NCBI RefSeq assembly: GCF_001907695.1
Contig: NZ_KV880639.1
Span: 74,103 to 138,102, forward strand
DNA length: 64,000 bases
DNA from: Thalassospira sp. TSL5-1
GTDB lineage: Bacteria; Pseudomonadota; Alphaproteobacteria; Rhodospirillales; Thalassospiraceae
Direction of reading: 5' to 3'
A program made the position numbers and the translations under genes. Position 1 is the first letter of the stretch, and each line of letters starts with the position of its first letter. The notes under the pieces were generated by a model. It ran no database searches, was not told where the DNA came from, and saw nothing but the letters and a program-made list of their open reading frames with translations. Positions 44,951-54,752 of the stretch are shown here, one piece after another.

Positions 44951-45715
44951 ATGCCGAAATACCCGTTTTTACAGTCTATCAGGCCCGTGCAATGGGGTAC
45001 CAAGCCAGCTTTGGCTCTGGTTTTGTGTTTTTTAGCCGCTGCCTGCACCTTGCCAGGGGCCGGGGTAAATGCCGATGGCGGGCTAAAACTGCTTTATGCG
45101 CCTTTCTCGCTACGCCCCGATAAACTGCCTGAATACTGGCTTTATGCAATATCACCGCTTGATGGCACATCATCGGCTAAGCAAACAAAAACACCTGAAC
45201 ATGCTGCCCGGAACGATGCGCTGTTCTGGGATGATATTGACGGACGCATCGCGCTCGGCATTTCTTCACATCCATCGCAAAACCAGCCGATACAGTTGGG
45301 ACGACGCACCAATGTCGCCATTCTTGGCAGTCCCTTCCTGTCGTTTGACTGGCAATTGCGGGGCGGGGCCAAAGCGGGCGATACCACCCTCATTCTCGGG
45401 TTCAAAAACCAAAAGGCCACCCGCTGGACGGAGAGCGATCTGGGCATTGGCCTGCCCGGTGCGGATTATATTTTACAAATTCCAGTTGGCGGCAGCCCGG
45501 TGGGGCAAACGCCCCTGCTCAATCATCCTGCCCCGGATGAAACCGGCTATTGGCAAACCGATTATCTGGACCTTGCCACATTACACCGCCATTACTGGCC
45601 CGCGGCAAATACCCGCGATGTCAAACTTGTCTGGATCGGCATTGCCGCCGCCCCGCACCCAGGCCGCCCAACCAATGCTGTGACCTATCTCTCGCATATT
45701 TTACTTTCCCGTTAG
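44951..45715 (+). CDS. Lipoprotein with DUF3047-like domain
   Basis: About 254 aa. Hydrophobic segment ending in lipobox LAAAC near residue 31, so it is probably lipid-anchored. The body resembles DUF3047 proteins: SPFLSFDWQL, DTTLILGF, a central DLATLHRHYWP segment and the terminal VKLVWIGIAAAP...NAVTYLSHILLSR. No function is established for this family. ATG 44951 fits the signal peptide; an open frame runs back to 44813. It lies between the BepA-like protease and the DsbA-like gene on the same strand. Confidence 0.65.
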   Translation: MPKYPFLQSIRPVQWGTKPALALVLCFLAAACTLPGAGVNADGGLKLLYAPFSLRPDKLPEYWLYAISPLDGTSSAKQTKTPEHAARNDALFWDDIDGRIALGISSHPSQNQPIQLGRRTNVAILGSPFLSFDWQLRGGAKAGDTTLILGFKNQKATRWTESDLGIGLPGADYILQIPVGGSPVGQTPLLNHPAPDETGYWQTDYLDLATLHRHYWPAANTRDVKLVWIGIAAAPHPGRPTNAVTYLSHILLSR

Positions 45716-45796
45716 GGAACCGTCCCGTATCAAGGGAAAAGACAATTTACAATAGTGCTGCCATCAATGGCACCTGACAGGTGAACAGGAATTTCA

Positions 45797-46567
45797 ATGC
45801 CTTTGCATATTTTCAAAAAAGCCGCCGGATTTGCCGCCATCGCCCTGCCCTTGTCGATCATGGCAATGTCCCCGGCCCATGCTGCAGATGACAGCCTGTC
45901 TGACGCGCAGCAAAAGCAGGTTGAAACCATGATTGAAAGCTACCTCATGGACCATCCTGATGTGCTGCTCAAGGCGCTGCAAAATGTGCAAACCTGGCAA
46001 ATGGCCGAAAAAACCCGCCTGCAGGACGAAGCCATTGCCCCGGTCTGGCAGGCACTGACCAGCAAAGACTCCAGCGCCCCATCGGTTGGCGCGGCAAACG
46101 CCCCGGTCACAGTTGTTGAGTTTTTTGACTATCAGTGTGGTTATTGCAAGCGCGCCTTTGATGATGTGATGGCAATGGCCGATGACGACACACAAAAAAT
46201 CCGCACCGTATTTCTGGAATTACCCATCCTGACACCGGAATCACTGGTGGCAGCAAAGGCCGCCCTGGCCGCGCAAAAGCAGGGCAAATATCTTGAGCTG
46301 CACCGCGCCATGATGGGCAGCCGTGGCAAACTGACCGATGATCGCATTGACGAACTGGCCGCTGGTGCCGGTATTGATGTGGCAAAGATGCGCAAGGATA
46401 TGAATGGCGATGACATTCGCCAGGAACTGTCGCGCAATGCCGCAATGGCAAAATCGATTGGCGTGAATGGCACCCCGGCCTTTTTGATCAATGGCACCCT
46501 GGTCGCCGGTGCCGATATGGAACGGGTCAAGTCGCTGGTGGATGCCGGACTGGAAAAAGAGTCCTGA
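45797..46567 (+). CDS. DsbA-family thiol-disulfide oxidoreductase (Com1-like)
   Basis: A 256 aa exported protein with signal peptide cleaved near AHAADD. A helical N-terminal extension (QKQVETMIESYLMDHPDVLLKAL, in part) as in Com1/ScsC-type proteins is followed by a thioredoxin domain with inserted helices and active site FDYQCGYCKRAF (CGYC). The cis-proline is in NGTPAFLING. It should form or rearrange disulfides in periplasmic proteins. The ATG follows AGGAA. It ends at a strong shared terminator. Confidence 0.92.
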   Translation: MPLHIFKKAAGFAAIALPLSIMAMSPAHAADDSLSDAQQKQVETMIESYLMDHPDVLLKALQNVQTWQMAEKTRLQDEAIAPVWQALTSKDSSAPSVGAANAPVTVVEFFDYQCGYCKRAFDDVMAMADDDTQKIRTVFLELPILTPESLVAAKAALAAQKQGKYLELHRAMMGSRGKLTDDRIDELAAGAGIDVAKMRKDMNGDDIRQELSRNAAMAKSIGVNGTPAFLINGTLVAGADMERVKSLVDAGLEKES

Positions 46568-46619
46568 CCTGAACGCGCCAACATTGGCAGTTTTTCAGTT
46601 TCGTTAGCAAAATAAACAA

Positions 46620-46653
46620 AAAGGCTCCGTTTCCATATCGAAACGGAGCCTTT
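46620..46653. terminator. Bidirectional terminator between dsbA-like gene and thiSG
   Basis: Perfect 14-pair stem AAAGGCTCCGTTTC-type (46620-46633 with 46640-46653), with flanking A- and T-rich sequence on both sides, between two convergent genes. Confidence 0.87.
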
Positions 46654-46677
46654 ATTCTTAAACGGGTTAACGACCGA

Positions 46678-47673
46678 TCAAATGATCCCGGCTAACGGCG
46701 AGGATGGATCAGCATAACGTTTACGCGGCATACGCCCGGCCAAAAAGGCCTCGCGCCCGGCAATCACCGCATGTTTCATCGCGCGTGCCATACGAATGGG
46801 GTCTTTGGCACCGGCAATGGCCGTGTTCATCAAAACACCATCACAGCCCAGCTCCATCGCATAGGATGCCTCGGATGCCGTGCCAACACCGGCATCAACC
46901 AGCACCGGCACCTTGGCGTTTTCCTTGATCAGGGCAATATTGACCGGGTTGATGATCCCCATGCCCGACCCGATTAGCGAGCCCAGCGGCATGATGGCAA
47001 CACAGCCCATATCCTCCAGCATTTTTGCCTGGATGGGGTCATCGCTGCAATACACCATCACATCGAAACCTTCCTTGATCAGGATTTCGGCAGCTTTCAG
47101 GGTTTCAGGCATATTGGGATACAGGGTTTTCTGATCGCCCAAGACCTCCAGCTTTACCAAATTCCAGCCCCCGGCTTCGCGGGCCAGGCGCAGGGTGCGC
47201 ATGGCATCGTCGGCGGTAAAGCAGCCAGCGGTATTTGGCAAATAGGTGTATTTTTTCGGATCCACATAATCAACCAGCATCGGCTGGCTGGGGTCGGTCA
47301 CATTCACCCGGCGCACGGCAACGGTAACAATTTCCGCACCCGATTCTTCAATTGCCAGGCGGGTTTCCTCAAAATCGCGATATTTGCCGGTGCCAACCAA
47401 CAGGCGGGATTTAAAACTGTGCCCGGCCACGACAAAGCTGTCATCCGCCGCAGCGGCCAGTTCCGGTTCTCCCGAACCACCGCCAATAAAATGAACGATC
47501 TCCAGCCGGTCGCCCTCGCCCAGCTCAGTCGCACCATAGGCCGTTTTAGGCACAATCTCCAGATTACGCTCCACGGCGACCTTGGTTGCGGCAATATTCA
47601 ATTGCGCAAGCAGGTCGGCGACGGTGGGGGCATTTTCGATGATACGGTCTTCACCATTGATCGTAAGGCGCAT
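46678..47673 (-). CDS. thiSG: ThiS-ThiG fusion: sulfur carrier and thiazole synthase
   Basis: About 331 aa. Residues 1-67 are the ubiquitin-like sulfur carrier ThiS ([22 protein letters not shown], in part), ending in the di-glycine of [11 protein letters not shown]; residues about 80-331 are ThiG, a TIM barrel with the Schiff-base lysine in LVKLEVLGD and the phosphate-binding ADAGVGT loop (here [11 protein letters not shown]). Together they make the thiazole phosphate of thiamine. In the fusion the di-glycine is followed by a linker and is not a free C terminus, so sulfur transfer needs explaining. ATG 47673 is the start from homology. No TPP riboswitch was recognised upstream. Confidence 0.93.
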   Translation of the reverse strand: MRLTINGEDRIIENAPTVADLLAQLNIAATKVAVERNLEIVPKTAYGATELGEGDRLEIVHFIGGGSGEPELAAAADDSFVVAGHSFKSRLLVGTGKYRDFEETRLAIEESGAEIVTVAVRRVNVTDPSQPMLVDYVDPKKYTYLPNTAGCFTADDAMRTLRLAREAGGWNLVKLEVLGDQKTLYPNMPETLKAAEILIKEGFDVMVYCSDDPIQAKMLEDMGCVAIMPLGSLIGSGMGIINPVNIALIKENAKVPVLVDAGVGTASEASYAMELGCDGVLMNTAIAGAKDPIRMARAMKHAVIAGREAFLAGRMPRKRYADPSSPLAGII

Positions 47674-47917
47674 TGTTCTGCTGACTTTCCTAATCCTTGA
47701 ATGCTGCCGGGCAGTATGGTCAGCACCGGGAACGAAGGCAAGACGTGATCCATCCCCCCGCCGCAATACCACGACACACCCCGACAAATGCGTGCCTTAA
47801 CGGTGCCTTCACATCAAAGCTGGCATATTGCGTGATCTGGATGTAAGGAATGCGGCGTTGCGTCAGACTTTCGTCGTGGTATAAACGCACCACAAACTGT
47901 TGGATATGTGAGACCGG

Positions 47918-48364
47918 ATGACAAAACCCGTCTACATCTTAAATGGCCCTAACCTTAATCTTCTGGGACAGCGTCAGCCCGAAATTTACGGTGCGACCAC
48001 GCTCGAGGATATAAAGTCACTGTGCGAGAACCATGCCGCGACACAGGGCCTGGAAATTGCCTTTCATCAAAGCAATCACGAAGGTGTTCTGGTTGACCAG
48101 ATACAGGAAGCCCGTGTAAAGGGATGCGGCATCATTTTGAATGCTGCGGCCTATACTCATACATCGGTCGCTATTCTTGATGCCTTGCTGGCATCTGACC
48201 TGCCGATCATCGAGGTACATCTGTCGAATATTCATCAGCGCGACACATTCCGGCACCATTCCTTTGTTTCAAAGGCAGCAAAAGGCATGATTTGCGGCTT
48301 TGGTGCCCAAGGGTATGTTCTTGCCCTCGACGCGTTGAAACCCCTTATCGCTCCATCATCATAA
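47918..48364 (+). CDS. aroQ: Type II 3-dehydroquinate dehydratase
   Basis: Removes water from 3-dehydroquinate to form 3-dehydroshikimate in aromatic amino-acid synthesis. 148 aa, typical length. Signature [19 protein letters not shown], lid arginine/tyrosine region, [16 protein letters not shown], and the catalytic histidine in [14 protein letters not shown]. It lies twelve bases upstream of accB; the order aroQ-accB-accC is common in proteobacteria. Confidence 0.95.
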   Translation: MTKPVYILNGPNLNLLGQRQPEIYGATTLEDIKSLCENHAATQGLEIAFHQSNHEGVLVDQIQEARVKGCGIILNAAAYTHTSVAILDALLASDLPIIEVHLSNIHQRDTFRHHSFVSKAAKGMICGFGAQGYVLALDALKPLIAPSS

Positions 48365-48376
48365 AAGATAGTCGAA

Positions 48377-48826
48377 ATGAGCAAGTTCAACATCGATAAC
48401 GACGCCATTCGCCAGCTTGCAGAATTGCTGGACGAAACCAATCTCACGGAAATTGAAGTTGCCGATGGCGACAACAAAATCCGCGTTGCCCGCCAGGGCA
48501 CCACCTATGCTGCCGCACCGGCCCCGGTTGCCGCTGCTCCGGTTGCTGCTGCAGCACCGACTGCTGCCAGCAGCGGTGATCTTTCATCGCATCCGGGTTG
48601 CGTTAAATCGCCGATGGTGGGTGTTGTCTATTTCGCACCGGAACCCGGTGCCGCACCGTTTATCACCGCAGGCAGCACCGTTGCCGAAGGTCAGACCCTG
48701 ATGCTGATTGAAGCCATGAAAACCTTCAATCCGATCCGCGCACCGAAGGCTGGTAAAATCAGCCAGATCATTGCGACCGACGGCAACCCCGTCGAATATG
48801 ACGAGCCGCTGGTCATCATTGAATAA
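48377..48826 (+). CDS. accB: Biotin carboxyl carrier protein of acetyl-CoA carboxylase
   Basis: Carries carboxybiotin between AccC and the carboxyltransferase. 149 aa: N-terminal helical part ([18 protein letters not shown]), Ala/Pro-rich linker at about residues 50-75, and the biotinyl domain with biotinylated lysine in [10 protein letters not shown]. Followed 17 bases later by accC. Confidence 0.95.
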   Translation: MSKFNIDNDAIRQLAELLDETNLTEIEVADGDNKIRVARQGTTYAAAPAPVAAAPVAAAAPTAASSGDLSSHPGCVKSPMVGVVYFAPEPGAAPFITAGSTVAEGQTLMLIEAMKTFNPIRAPKAGKISQIIATDGNPVEYDEPLVIIE

Positions 48827-48843
48827 TCCGGGGTTATACCGCA

Positions 48844-50187
48844 ATGTTTGAAAAAATCCTGATTGCCAACCGGGGCGAGATCGCGCTGCGTATCCAGCGC
48901 GCCTGCCGCGAAATGGGCATCAAAACCGTTGCGGTGCATTCCACCGCCGATGCCAATGCCATGCATGTTCGCCTGGCCGATGAAGCCGTGTGTATTGGTC
49001 CGGCAGCATCGCGTGACAGCTATCTGAATATTCCGGCCATCCTGTCGGCGGCCGAAATTACCGGGGCCGAAGCCATCCATCCCGGTTATGGCTTTCTCTC
49101 GGAAAGTGCCGATTTCGCTGCAATGGTCGAAGAACACGGTTTTGCCTTTATCGGCCCCAGCCCGGAACATATCCGGACGATGGGCGACAAGATTATGGCA
49201 AAACAGACGGCCGAAAAACTTGGCATTCCTGTTGTGCCGGGATCCGATGGTGAAATTACCACCGTTGAACAGGCCAAAAAATGTGCCGCCGACATCGGCT
49301 ATCCGGTCCTGATCAAGGCATCCGGCGGCGGTGGTGGCCGTGGCATGAAGGTTGTGGAACGCGATGAAGACCTGGCCGAAGCCTTTTCCATGACCCGCAA
49401 GGAAGCCTTGCAGAACTTCGGTAATGCCGCTGTTTACATGGAAAAATATCTGGGCAAGCCACGCCATATCGAATTGCAGGTGATTGGCGATTCACACGGC
49501 AATGCCGTGCATCTGTTCGAGCGTGACTGCTCCCTTCAGCGCCGCCACCAGAAAGTTCTGGAAGAAGCCCCGGCACCCATGCTCTCGCCCGAGGAACGGG
49601 CGCGCATTGGTGGCATCGTTGCCAATGCCATGCGCGGCATGGGCTATCGCAATGCCGGGACCATCGAGTTTCTTTATGAAAATGGCGAGTTCTATTTCAT
49701 TGAAATGAACACCCGTTTGCAGGTGGAACACCCGGTGACAGAGGCCATTTCAGGCGTTGATCTGGTGCGTGAACAGATCCGCGTTGCCGCCGGCATGGAA
49801 CTGTCCTTTATCCAGGATGACATTGAAATCAATGGTCATGCCATTGAATGCCGCATCAATGCCGAGGACCCGCAAACCTTTGTGCCCTCGCCTGGTAAAA
49901 TTCAGGAATATCATGCGCCAGGCGGTCTGGGTGTGCGTGTTGATAGCGGCATTTACACCGGCTATTCCATCCCGCCCTATTACGACAGCATGATTGCAAA
50001 GCTGATCGTGCATGGTCGTGACCGCGAAGAATGTATGATGCGCCTGCGTCGTGCGCTGGCCGAATATGCGATTGGCGGCATCAAAACCACCATTCCACTG
50101 CATCAGCGCCTGTTGGCCAATCCTGATATTCAGGCCGGGAATTACGATATTCACTGGCTTGAAAAATTCATGGACATGAAGAAGTAA
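48844..50187 (+). CDS. accC: Biotin carboxylase subunit of acetyl-CoA carboxylase
   Basis: ATP-grasp enzyme that carboxylates biotin on AccB, the first step of fatty acid synthesis. 447 aa with the complete domain set: N-terminal biotin carboxylase fold ([16 protein letters not shown]), the glycine-rich ATP lid [12 protein letters not shown], metal ligands and catalytic residues in [14 protein letters not shown], and the C-terminal domain (ECRINAEDP). Last gene of aroQ-accBC, before a strong terminator. Confidence 0.96.
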   Translation: MFEKILIANRGEIALRIQRACREMGIKTVAVHSTADANAMHVRLADEAVCIGPAASRDSYLNIPAILSAAEITGAEAIHPGYGFLSESADFAAMVEEHGFAFIGPSPEHIRTMGDKIMAKQTAEKLGIPVVPGSDGEITTVEQAKKCAADIGYPVLIKASGGGGGRGMKVVERDEDLAEAFSMTRKEALQNFGNAAVYMEKYLGKPRHIELQVIGDSHGNAVHLFERDCSLQRRHQKVLEEAPAPMLSPEERARIGGIVANAMRGMGYRNAGTIEFLYENGEFYFIEMNTRLQVEHPVTEAISGVDLVREQIRVAAGMELSFIQDDIEINGHAIECRINAEDPQTFVPSPGKIQEYHAPGGLGVRVDSGIYTGYSIPPYYDSMIAKLIVHGRDREECMMRLRRALAEYAIGGIKTTIPLHQRLLANPDIQAGNYDIHWLEKFMDMKK

Positions 50188-50190
50188 AAC

Positions 50191-50225
50191 AAAAACCGGG
50201 GATCAAACGATCCCCGGTTTTTGTT
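50191..50225 (+). terminator. Intrinsic terminator after accC
   Basis: Perfect 14-pair stem AAAAACCGGGGATC (50191-50204) with GATCCCCGGTTTTT (50209-50222), four-base loop. Usable in both directions between convergent genes. Confidence 0.92.
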
Positions 50226-50235
50226 TATTACCACA

Positions 50236-51039
50236 TCATGATGGTCGGATCGGCGAAGCGTTATTGACAGCCTCAGACTCCGGCGAAGGGGGCTCTATTG
50301 GATCGCCAACAGGGTCCTGTGGTTGTTGCACCACTGTTTGTGTCTGCTGTTGCTGTTGCTGCTGTTGCGGTTGCGGTTGCTGCTGCGCCAATATTGAGTT
50401 CATTTGCGAGGCATTACTAGAGTTGCTACCATTTAAACTCTGGTTGGCACTTGCCTGACTAATAACCGCACTCACTTGCTGCAATGCAGTTGGGTCGGCA
50501 GCTACAACCGTCGGATTATTGACCGCTGCATGTGTATTGGCAGCAACCTGCACACTTGCTGTCGGGTTCGCCTGATATACGACCGGTGATGTTGCAACCC
50601 GAACCGCCTGGGTCGCAACCTGCGCAACCTGGGCTGGCGCGGCCTGAATCACATTCGGGTTAACAATAATACGGGCCGCAATTGCGGCCACATTATTGGC
50701 AGAAGCTGGCGCGGAAGTCTGAACCGAACCGTTGCTGACAACATTAACAGCCACCTGCGCCGCCGCAAGGGCCGCCTTCGGATTAGACTGAACAAGCTGT
50801 TCTGCCGCTGCGACAACCTGCTGGGCAAGCTCCGCTTGCCGCGCCGGATTACCGGCACTCAAGACCTGTATCGCCTGCTGAATAGCACCTGCATTACCAG
50901 ACAAAAGAGCCGCCCGCAAAGCAGGCGGCAACTGGTTTTGCACCCCCGACTGCTGGGCAAAAGCCGTTGTCGTTCCGTATGCGCCGACAAAAGCCGTCGA
51001 AACAAGGAAGGCAACACCAACGGACCGTAAAAGTTTCAT
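50236..51039 (-). CDS. Secreted Ala/Val/Gln-rich low-complexity protein
   Basis: A 267 aa protein with a clear signal peptide (VGVAFLVSTAFVGAYGTTTAFA, cut before QQSG). The mature part is helical-looking and rich in Ala, Val, Gln and Asn: first part with QAIQVLSAGNPARQAELAQQV, middle with repeated AQVA/VVAA segments, then a Gln/Pro tract (about residues 218-240, CAG/CAA codons mixed) and an acidic Pro-rich tail. There is one good ribosome site, GAGGGGG, before the ATG. No known domain recognised; a structural, aggregation-prone or cell-surface role is possible but unsupported. Convergent with accC. Confidence 0.7.
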   Translation of the reverse strand: MKLLRSVGVAFLVSTAFVGAYGTTTAFAQQSGVQNQLPPALRAALLSGNAGAIQQAIQVLSAGNPARQAELAQQVVAAAEQLVQSNPKAALAAAQVAVNVVSNGSVQTSAPASANNVAAIAARIIVNPNVIQAAPAQVAQVATQAVRVATSPVVYQANPTASVQVAANTHAAVNNPTVVAADPTALQQVSAVISQASANQSLNGSNSSNASQMNSILAQQQPQPQQQQQQQQTQTVVQQPQDPVGDPIEPPSPESEAVNNASPIRPS

Positions 51040-51355
51040 AATACCCCCTCAGAAAACATACGGTAAAATTTGCGGATCATGCGCTGAACACGGCAGAAAT
51101 CAAAACTGGAAGTCACATTTCAAAAACACGGCACCCGCAGCCTGTATTTCCCATTGCCGTTTTCCGTTATTCATCAATATGATAACATTACGGAACAAAT
51201 TCCCCGTTACGTATAGGATTTATTATACCTAATCGTAATAAAGCAGAATAGAGGAATTTTCATCTTGTTGCGGCAGAGCCAATGCACATATGAAATACAG
51301 ACACGGACAGAAAAAACCGTCCGCACAACCAGGACATGCAACCATTTCAGCAATT
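51040..51355. promoter_or_regulatory. Divergent regulatory region with TTACG dyad
   Basis: A/T-rich region between the leftward Gln-rich protein gene and aat. It holds an imperfect inverted repeat, TTACGTATAGG (51207-51217) with CCTAATCGTAA (51228-51238), nine of eleven matching, and another TTACG at about 51188. It may be an operator for either gene. No small gene is visible. Confidence 0.42.
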
Positions 51356-52006
51356 ATGTCTAACCAACTGACACCGGAACTTTTGATTCGCGCCTATTCC
51401 GTGGGACTTTTTCCCATGGCCGAAAGCCATGATGATCCGACGCTGTACTGGATTGACCCGGAATGGCGTGGCGTGATCCCGCTGGATGGTTTTCATGTGC
51501 CGCGAAGCCTGCGCAAGGTTGTGCGGCGGAAGGATTTTGACATCAAGGTTGACAGCAGTTTTGCTGCCACGATCGCCGCTTGTGCCGCCACCACAGAAAC
51601 ACGCGAGGAAACCTGGATCAATAAAAGCATCCGCGAGGCCTATTGCCATTTGCACGAAATGGGATGTGCCCATTCGATTGAAGCGTGGCAGGATGGAAAA
51701 CTTGTGGGCGGCTTATATGGCGTTAGCCTCGGCCAGGCCTTTTTTGGCGAAAGCATGTTTTCGCGCGCCACCAACGCCTCAAAGGTTGCCTTGGTTCACC
51801 TTGTCGCCCTGATGCGGCAGGGCGGGTATCGCCTGCTGGATACGCAGTTTGTCAACGACCACCTTAAACAGTTTGGCGTTGTCGAAATTTCACGTCAAAA
51901 ATATCGCAGCCAGCTAGCCAACGCCCTGACCGGCCGCGCCTCCCTGCCCTTTGAAGCCGATGACGCTGCAATCGAAGCCGTTTTAAGCGAAAAACCCTAT
52001 CCGTAA
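51356..52006 (+). CDS. aat: Leucyl/phenylalanyl-tRNA--protein transferase
   Basis: Adds Leu or Phe from tRNA to proteins with N-terminal Lys or Arg, marking them for ClpS-ClpAP. About 216 aa. Family motifs: LIRAYSVGLFPMAES, YWIDPEWRGVIPL, TWINKSIREAYCHLHEMG, SIEAWQDGKLVGGLYG, GQAFFGESMFSR and LLDTQFVNDHLKQFG. ATG 51356 is set by homology (MSNQLTPELLIRAYS); the ribosome site is weak. ClpS and ClpA, the downstream partners, are also in this window at 58.6-61.3 kb. Confidence 0.94.
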   Translation: MSNQLTPELLIRAYSVGLFPMAESHDDPTLYWIDPEWRGVIPLDGFHVPRSLRKVVRRKDFDIKVDSSFAATIAACAATTETREETWINKSIREAYCHLHEMGCAHSIEAWQDGKLVGGLYGVSLGQAFFGESMFSRATNASKVALVHLVALMRQGGYRLLDTQFVNDHLKQFGVVEISRQKYRSQLANALTGRASLPFEADDAAIEAVLSEKPYP

Positions 52007-52069
52007 TCCAGCCACATGTCTTACCAAGGCTTTCCGGCAAAACAAAATACAGCCTGAATCCCCACAAAC

Positions 52070-52100
52070 AAAGGGCGATGCCATCCGGCACCGCCCCTTT
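52070..52100 (-). terminator. Intrinsic terminator after serA
   Basis: Imperfect stem AAAGGGCGATGCC / GGCACCGCCCCTTT around the loop ATCC, followed on the minus strand by TTTGTTTG. Lies 26 bases after the serA stop. Confidence 0.68.
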
Positions 52101-52125
52101 CAGATCAATTCAGCAAACCTGAGTC

Positions 52126-53367
52126 TTAAAACAGGAAACGAACACGCAGGGTGCCGTTAATCGCTTCAAGTTCCTTGCGAATGCCCAGGCCAGGCTTGAT
52201 TTCGTCATCGACTTCCACGACGACATAACCAATACCGCCTTCGGAACGCAAATACTGCCCGGAAATATTCATACCACGCGATGCAAACACATCGTTGATC
52301 TTGGAAATAACGCCCGGAACGTTGCGATGGATGTGCATAAACCGCGTATGATTGCGGTTTTTGACCGGCAACGACACTTCGGGGAAGTTGACCGCACCCA
52401 GCGTTGAACCATTATCGGAATAGGTGATCAGCTTTTCAGCCACTTCGATCCCGATATTTTCCTGGGCTTCCTGGGTGGAACCCCCAATATGCGGTGTCAA
52501 AATCACGTTGCTCATGCCGCGCAGCGGGCTGACAAATTCCTCGTCCTTGCCTGCGGGCTCAACCGGGAACACGTCAATCGCGGCACCAGCCAGATGCCCG
52601 CTTTCCAGGGCGGCTGCCAGATCTTCAATCACAACCACATTGCCACGCGCCGCATTAATGAAATGCGCACCCGGCTTCATTTTGGCAAGCTCTGCCGAGG
52701 TGATCATGTTCCTGGTCTGGTCATTGGCCGGAACATGCAGCGACACCACATCGGCACGCGCCAACAGGTCATCCATGCTGGCACAGGAAGTTGCATTGCC
52801 CATCGCAAGTTTGTTGATGACATCATAATAAATGACATTCATGCCAAGCGACTCGGCAAGCACCGAAAGCTGCGAACCAATATGGCCGTAACCGATAATC
52901 CCGAGCGTCTTGCCACGGGCTTCAAACGATCCTTTGGCATTTTTAAGCCAGCCCCCCGCATGGGCCGCCGTGTTGCGCTGCGGAATACCGCGCAACAACA
53001 TGATGATCTGGCCCAAAACCAGTTCGGCGACCGAACGGGTATTGGAATAGGGCGCATTAAAAACCGGAATGGCGCGCATGGCCGCAGCACTCAGGTCAAC
53101 CTGGTTGGTGCCAATACAGAAACAGCCAATCGATGTCAGCTTAGGCGCAGCCTCGATAATTTCTTCGGTCAGTTTGGTACGGGATCGAATGCCCAGAAAA
53201 TGCGCTTCGGAAACGACAGACTTCAGTTCGTCTGCGTCAAGCGCTGCAGGATACAGGTCAACGTTGGAATAACCCGCCTCCCGAAACATTTTAACAGCAT
53301 TTTCATGGATACCTTCGAGCAGAACAATCTTGATTTTGTCCTTCTCCAACGAAAGTTTGCTGATCAC
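52126..53367 (-). CDS. serA: D-3-phosphoglycerate dehydrogenase
   Basis: First enzyme of serine synthesis, oxidising 3-phosphoglycerate with NAD(+). About 413 aa, the E. coli-like length: substrate domain, NAD-binding Rossmann (IIGYGHIGSQLSVLAESLGM), catalytic Arg-Glu-His set (INAARGNVV; ILTPHIGGST) and a C-terminal ACT domain (VPGVISKINDVFASRGMNI) that allows serine feedback. The start chosen is a GTG at 53367, ten bases after AAGGA; the frame extends to 53406. Monocistronic, divergent from a FemAB-like gene. Confidence 0.94.
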   Translation of the reverse strand: MISKLSLEKDKIKIVLLEGIHENAVKMFREAGYSNVDLYPAALDADELKSVVSEAHFLGIRSRTKLTEEIIEAAPKLTSIGCFCIGTNQVDLSAAAMRAIPVFNAPYSNTRSVAELVLGQIIMLLRGIPQRNTAAHAGGWLKNAKGSFEARGKTLGIIGYGHIGSQLSVLAESLGMNVIYYDVINKLAMGNATSCASMDDLLARADVVSLHVPANDQTRNMITSAELAKMKPGAHFINAARGNVVVIEDLAAALESGHLAGAAIDVFPVEPAGKDEEFVSPLRGMSNVILTPHIGGSTQEAQENIGIEVAEKLITYSDNGSTLGAVNFPEVSLPVKNRNHTRFMHIHRNVPGVISKINDVFASRGMNISGQYLRSEGGIGYVVVEVDDEIKPGLGIRKELEAINGTLRVRFLF

Positions 53368-53561
53368 GACGTACCATCCTTTTTTTCGAAGAATTAGCCG
53401 GGGCACTCCCCAAGCCGTTCATGAAATAGGACCAACAGGCCCCTACGTCAAAGGCTTTCCCTTGCACATATACGCATTGCGCCTATCTTTTGAACGCATA
53501 TACCGGGTTATGCGTAGAATTTTAAAGCCTCAACGCACCCATTTGCCAACGGGGAAAACCT

Positions 53562-54728
53562 TTGCCAGTCGAACTGAAAACAGCCACCGATATCCATCAG
53601 ATCGGGGCCGACGCATGGGATGCCTGTGCCGGCTCTGCCAACCCTTTTGTCAGCTTTGCCTTTTTATCGGCGATGGAAGACAGCCAGTCCGCCCACCCGG
53701 ACACCGGATGGCAACCTTTTCATATTATCTGCCAGGATGAGGATGGCACGATTGCGGGTGTCGCACCGCTTTATGTCAAAGGCCATTCTTATGGTGAATA
53801 TGTATTTGACTGGGCCTGGGCCGATGCCTTTCAACGCGCCGGGGGCCAATATTACCCCAAACTGCAATCCGCCGTGCCCTTTTCCCCGGTTCCGGGGCCC
53901 CGCCTGCTGGTACGGGCTGATCATCCTGCCCCGGGCGGCATCAAAACTGCCCTGGCCCAGGGCCTTGCCGCCCTGCCAGACCAACTTGGCCTTTCCGGTA
54001 TCCATGTGAGCTTTTGTCAGGAAGACGAAAGCCAGACTCTGGCGCAAAATGGCTTTCTGACACGCGCAGGCATCCAGTATCACTGGAAAAATCGCGGATA
54101 TGGCAGCTTTGACGATTTTCTGAGCGCATTAAATTCGCGCAAACGCAAAAATATCCGCAAGGAGCGCCGCCAGGTCATCGATGCTGGATACAGTTTTGCC
54201 GCCTTGTCCGGGGATGATTTGAAAACACGGCACTGGGACCAGTTCTTTCGGTTTTACCACGATACAACCGACCGCAAATGGGGCGAGGCCTATTTGACCC
54301 GCGAATTCTTTGACCTGCTACATGACCGGCTACGCGACAATGTTGTTCTGGTTACAGCCTTGCGCGATGGCGATATTGTTGCAGGCGCGTTGAACCTTTT
54401 GGGCCAAGATACGCTATATGGTCGCAACTGGGGCAGCATTGACCGGACCCCGATGCTGCATTTTGAAACCTGCTATTATCAGGCCATCGACATTGCCATT
54501 GAACGCGGCCTTAAAACCGTCGAGGCCGGGGCGCAGGGCGAACATAAAATTCAACGTGGCTACGAACCGGTACTGACCCATTCGGCCCATTTCTTACGCC
54601 ATCCTGGCCTGCGCGATGCGGTTGCCCGTTTTCTGGAACAGGAACGTGCAGGTATCGAGGAAAACAGCCTGTTCATTCGCGAAGAACACAGCCCCTATCG
54701 CAAGGACAATACAAACCCGCAAAAGTAA
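53562..54728 (+). CDS. FemAB/GNAT-like acyltransferase (DUF482/COG3146)
   Basis: A 388 aa cytoplasmic protein of the family once called peptidogalycan biosynthesis or DUF482, a tandem GNAT fold related to FemAB-type aminoacyl transferases. Motifs: NPFVSFAFLSAMEDSQSAHPDTGWQP (in part), GYVFDWAWADAF-type segment (GEYVFDWAWADAF), LNSRKRKNIRKERRQV, FYHDTTDRKWGEAYLTREFF and GAQGEHKIQRGYEPVLTHSAH, each in part. The donor and acceptor are unknown. The start is a TTG in an AT-poor context with weak ribosome site. Confidence 0.85.
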   Translation: MPVELKTATDIHQIGADAWDACAGSANPFVSFAFLSAMEDSQSAHPDTGWQPFHIICQDEDGTIAGVAPLYVKGHSYGEYVFDWAWADAFQRAGGQYYPKLQSAVPFSPVPGPRLLVRADHPAPGGIKTALAQGLAALPDQLGLSGIHVSFCQEDESQTLAQNGFLTRAGIQYHWKNRGYGSFDDFLSALNSRKRKNIRKERRQVIDAGYSFAALSGDDLKTRHWDQFFRFYHDTTDRKWGEAYLTREFFDLLHDRLRDNVVLVTALRDGDIVAGALNLLGQDTLYGRNWGSIDRTPMLHFETCYYQAIDIAIERGLKTVEAGAQGEHKIQRGYEPVLTHSAHFLRHPGLRDAVARFLEQERAGIEENSLFIREEHSPYRKDNTNPQK

Positions 54729-54752
54729 TTTGCCCCAAACCACCCAAAAATA

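Noticed and set aside
47674-47917. Possible TPP riboswitch upstream of thiSG, suggested by a plus-strand GTGATCTGGATG segment
   Set aside because: The segment is on the strand opposite to thiSG, and the paired CUGAGA and ACCUGA elements of the THI box are not found in the right order on the thiSG strand.
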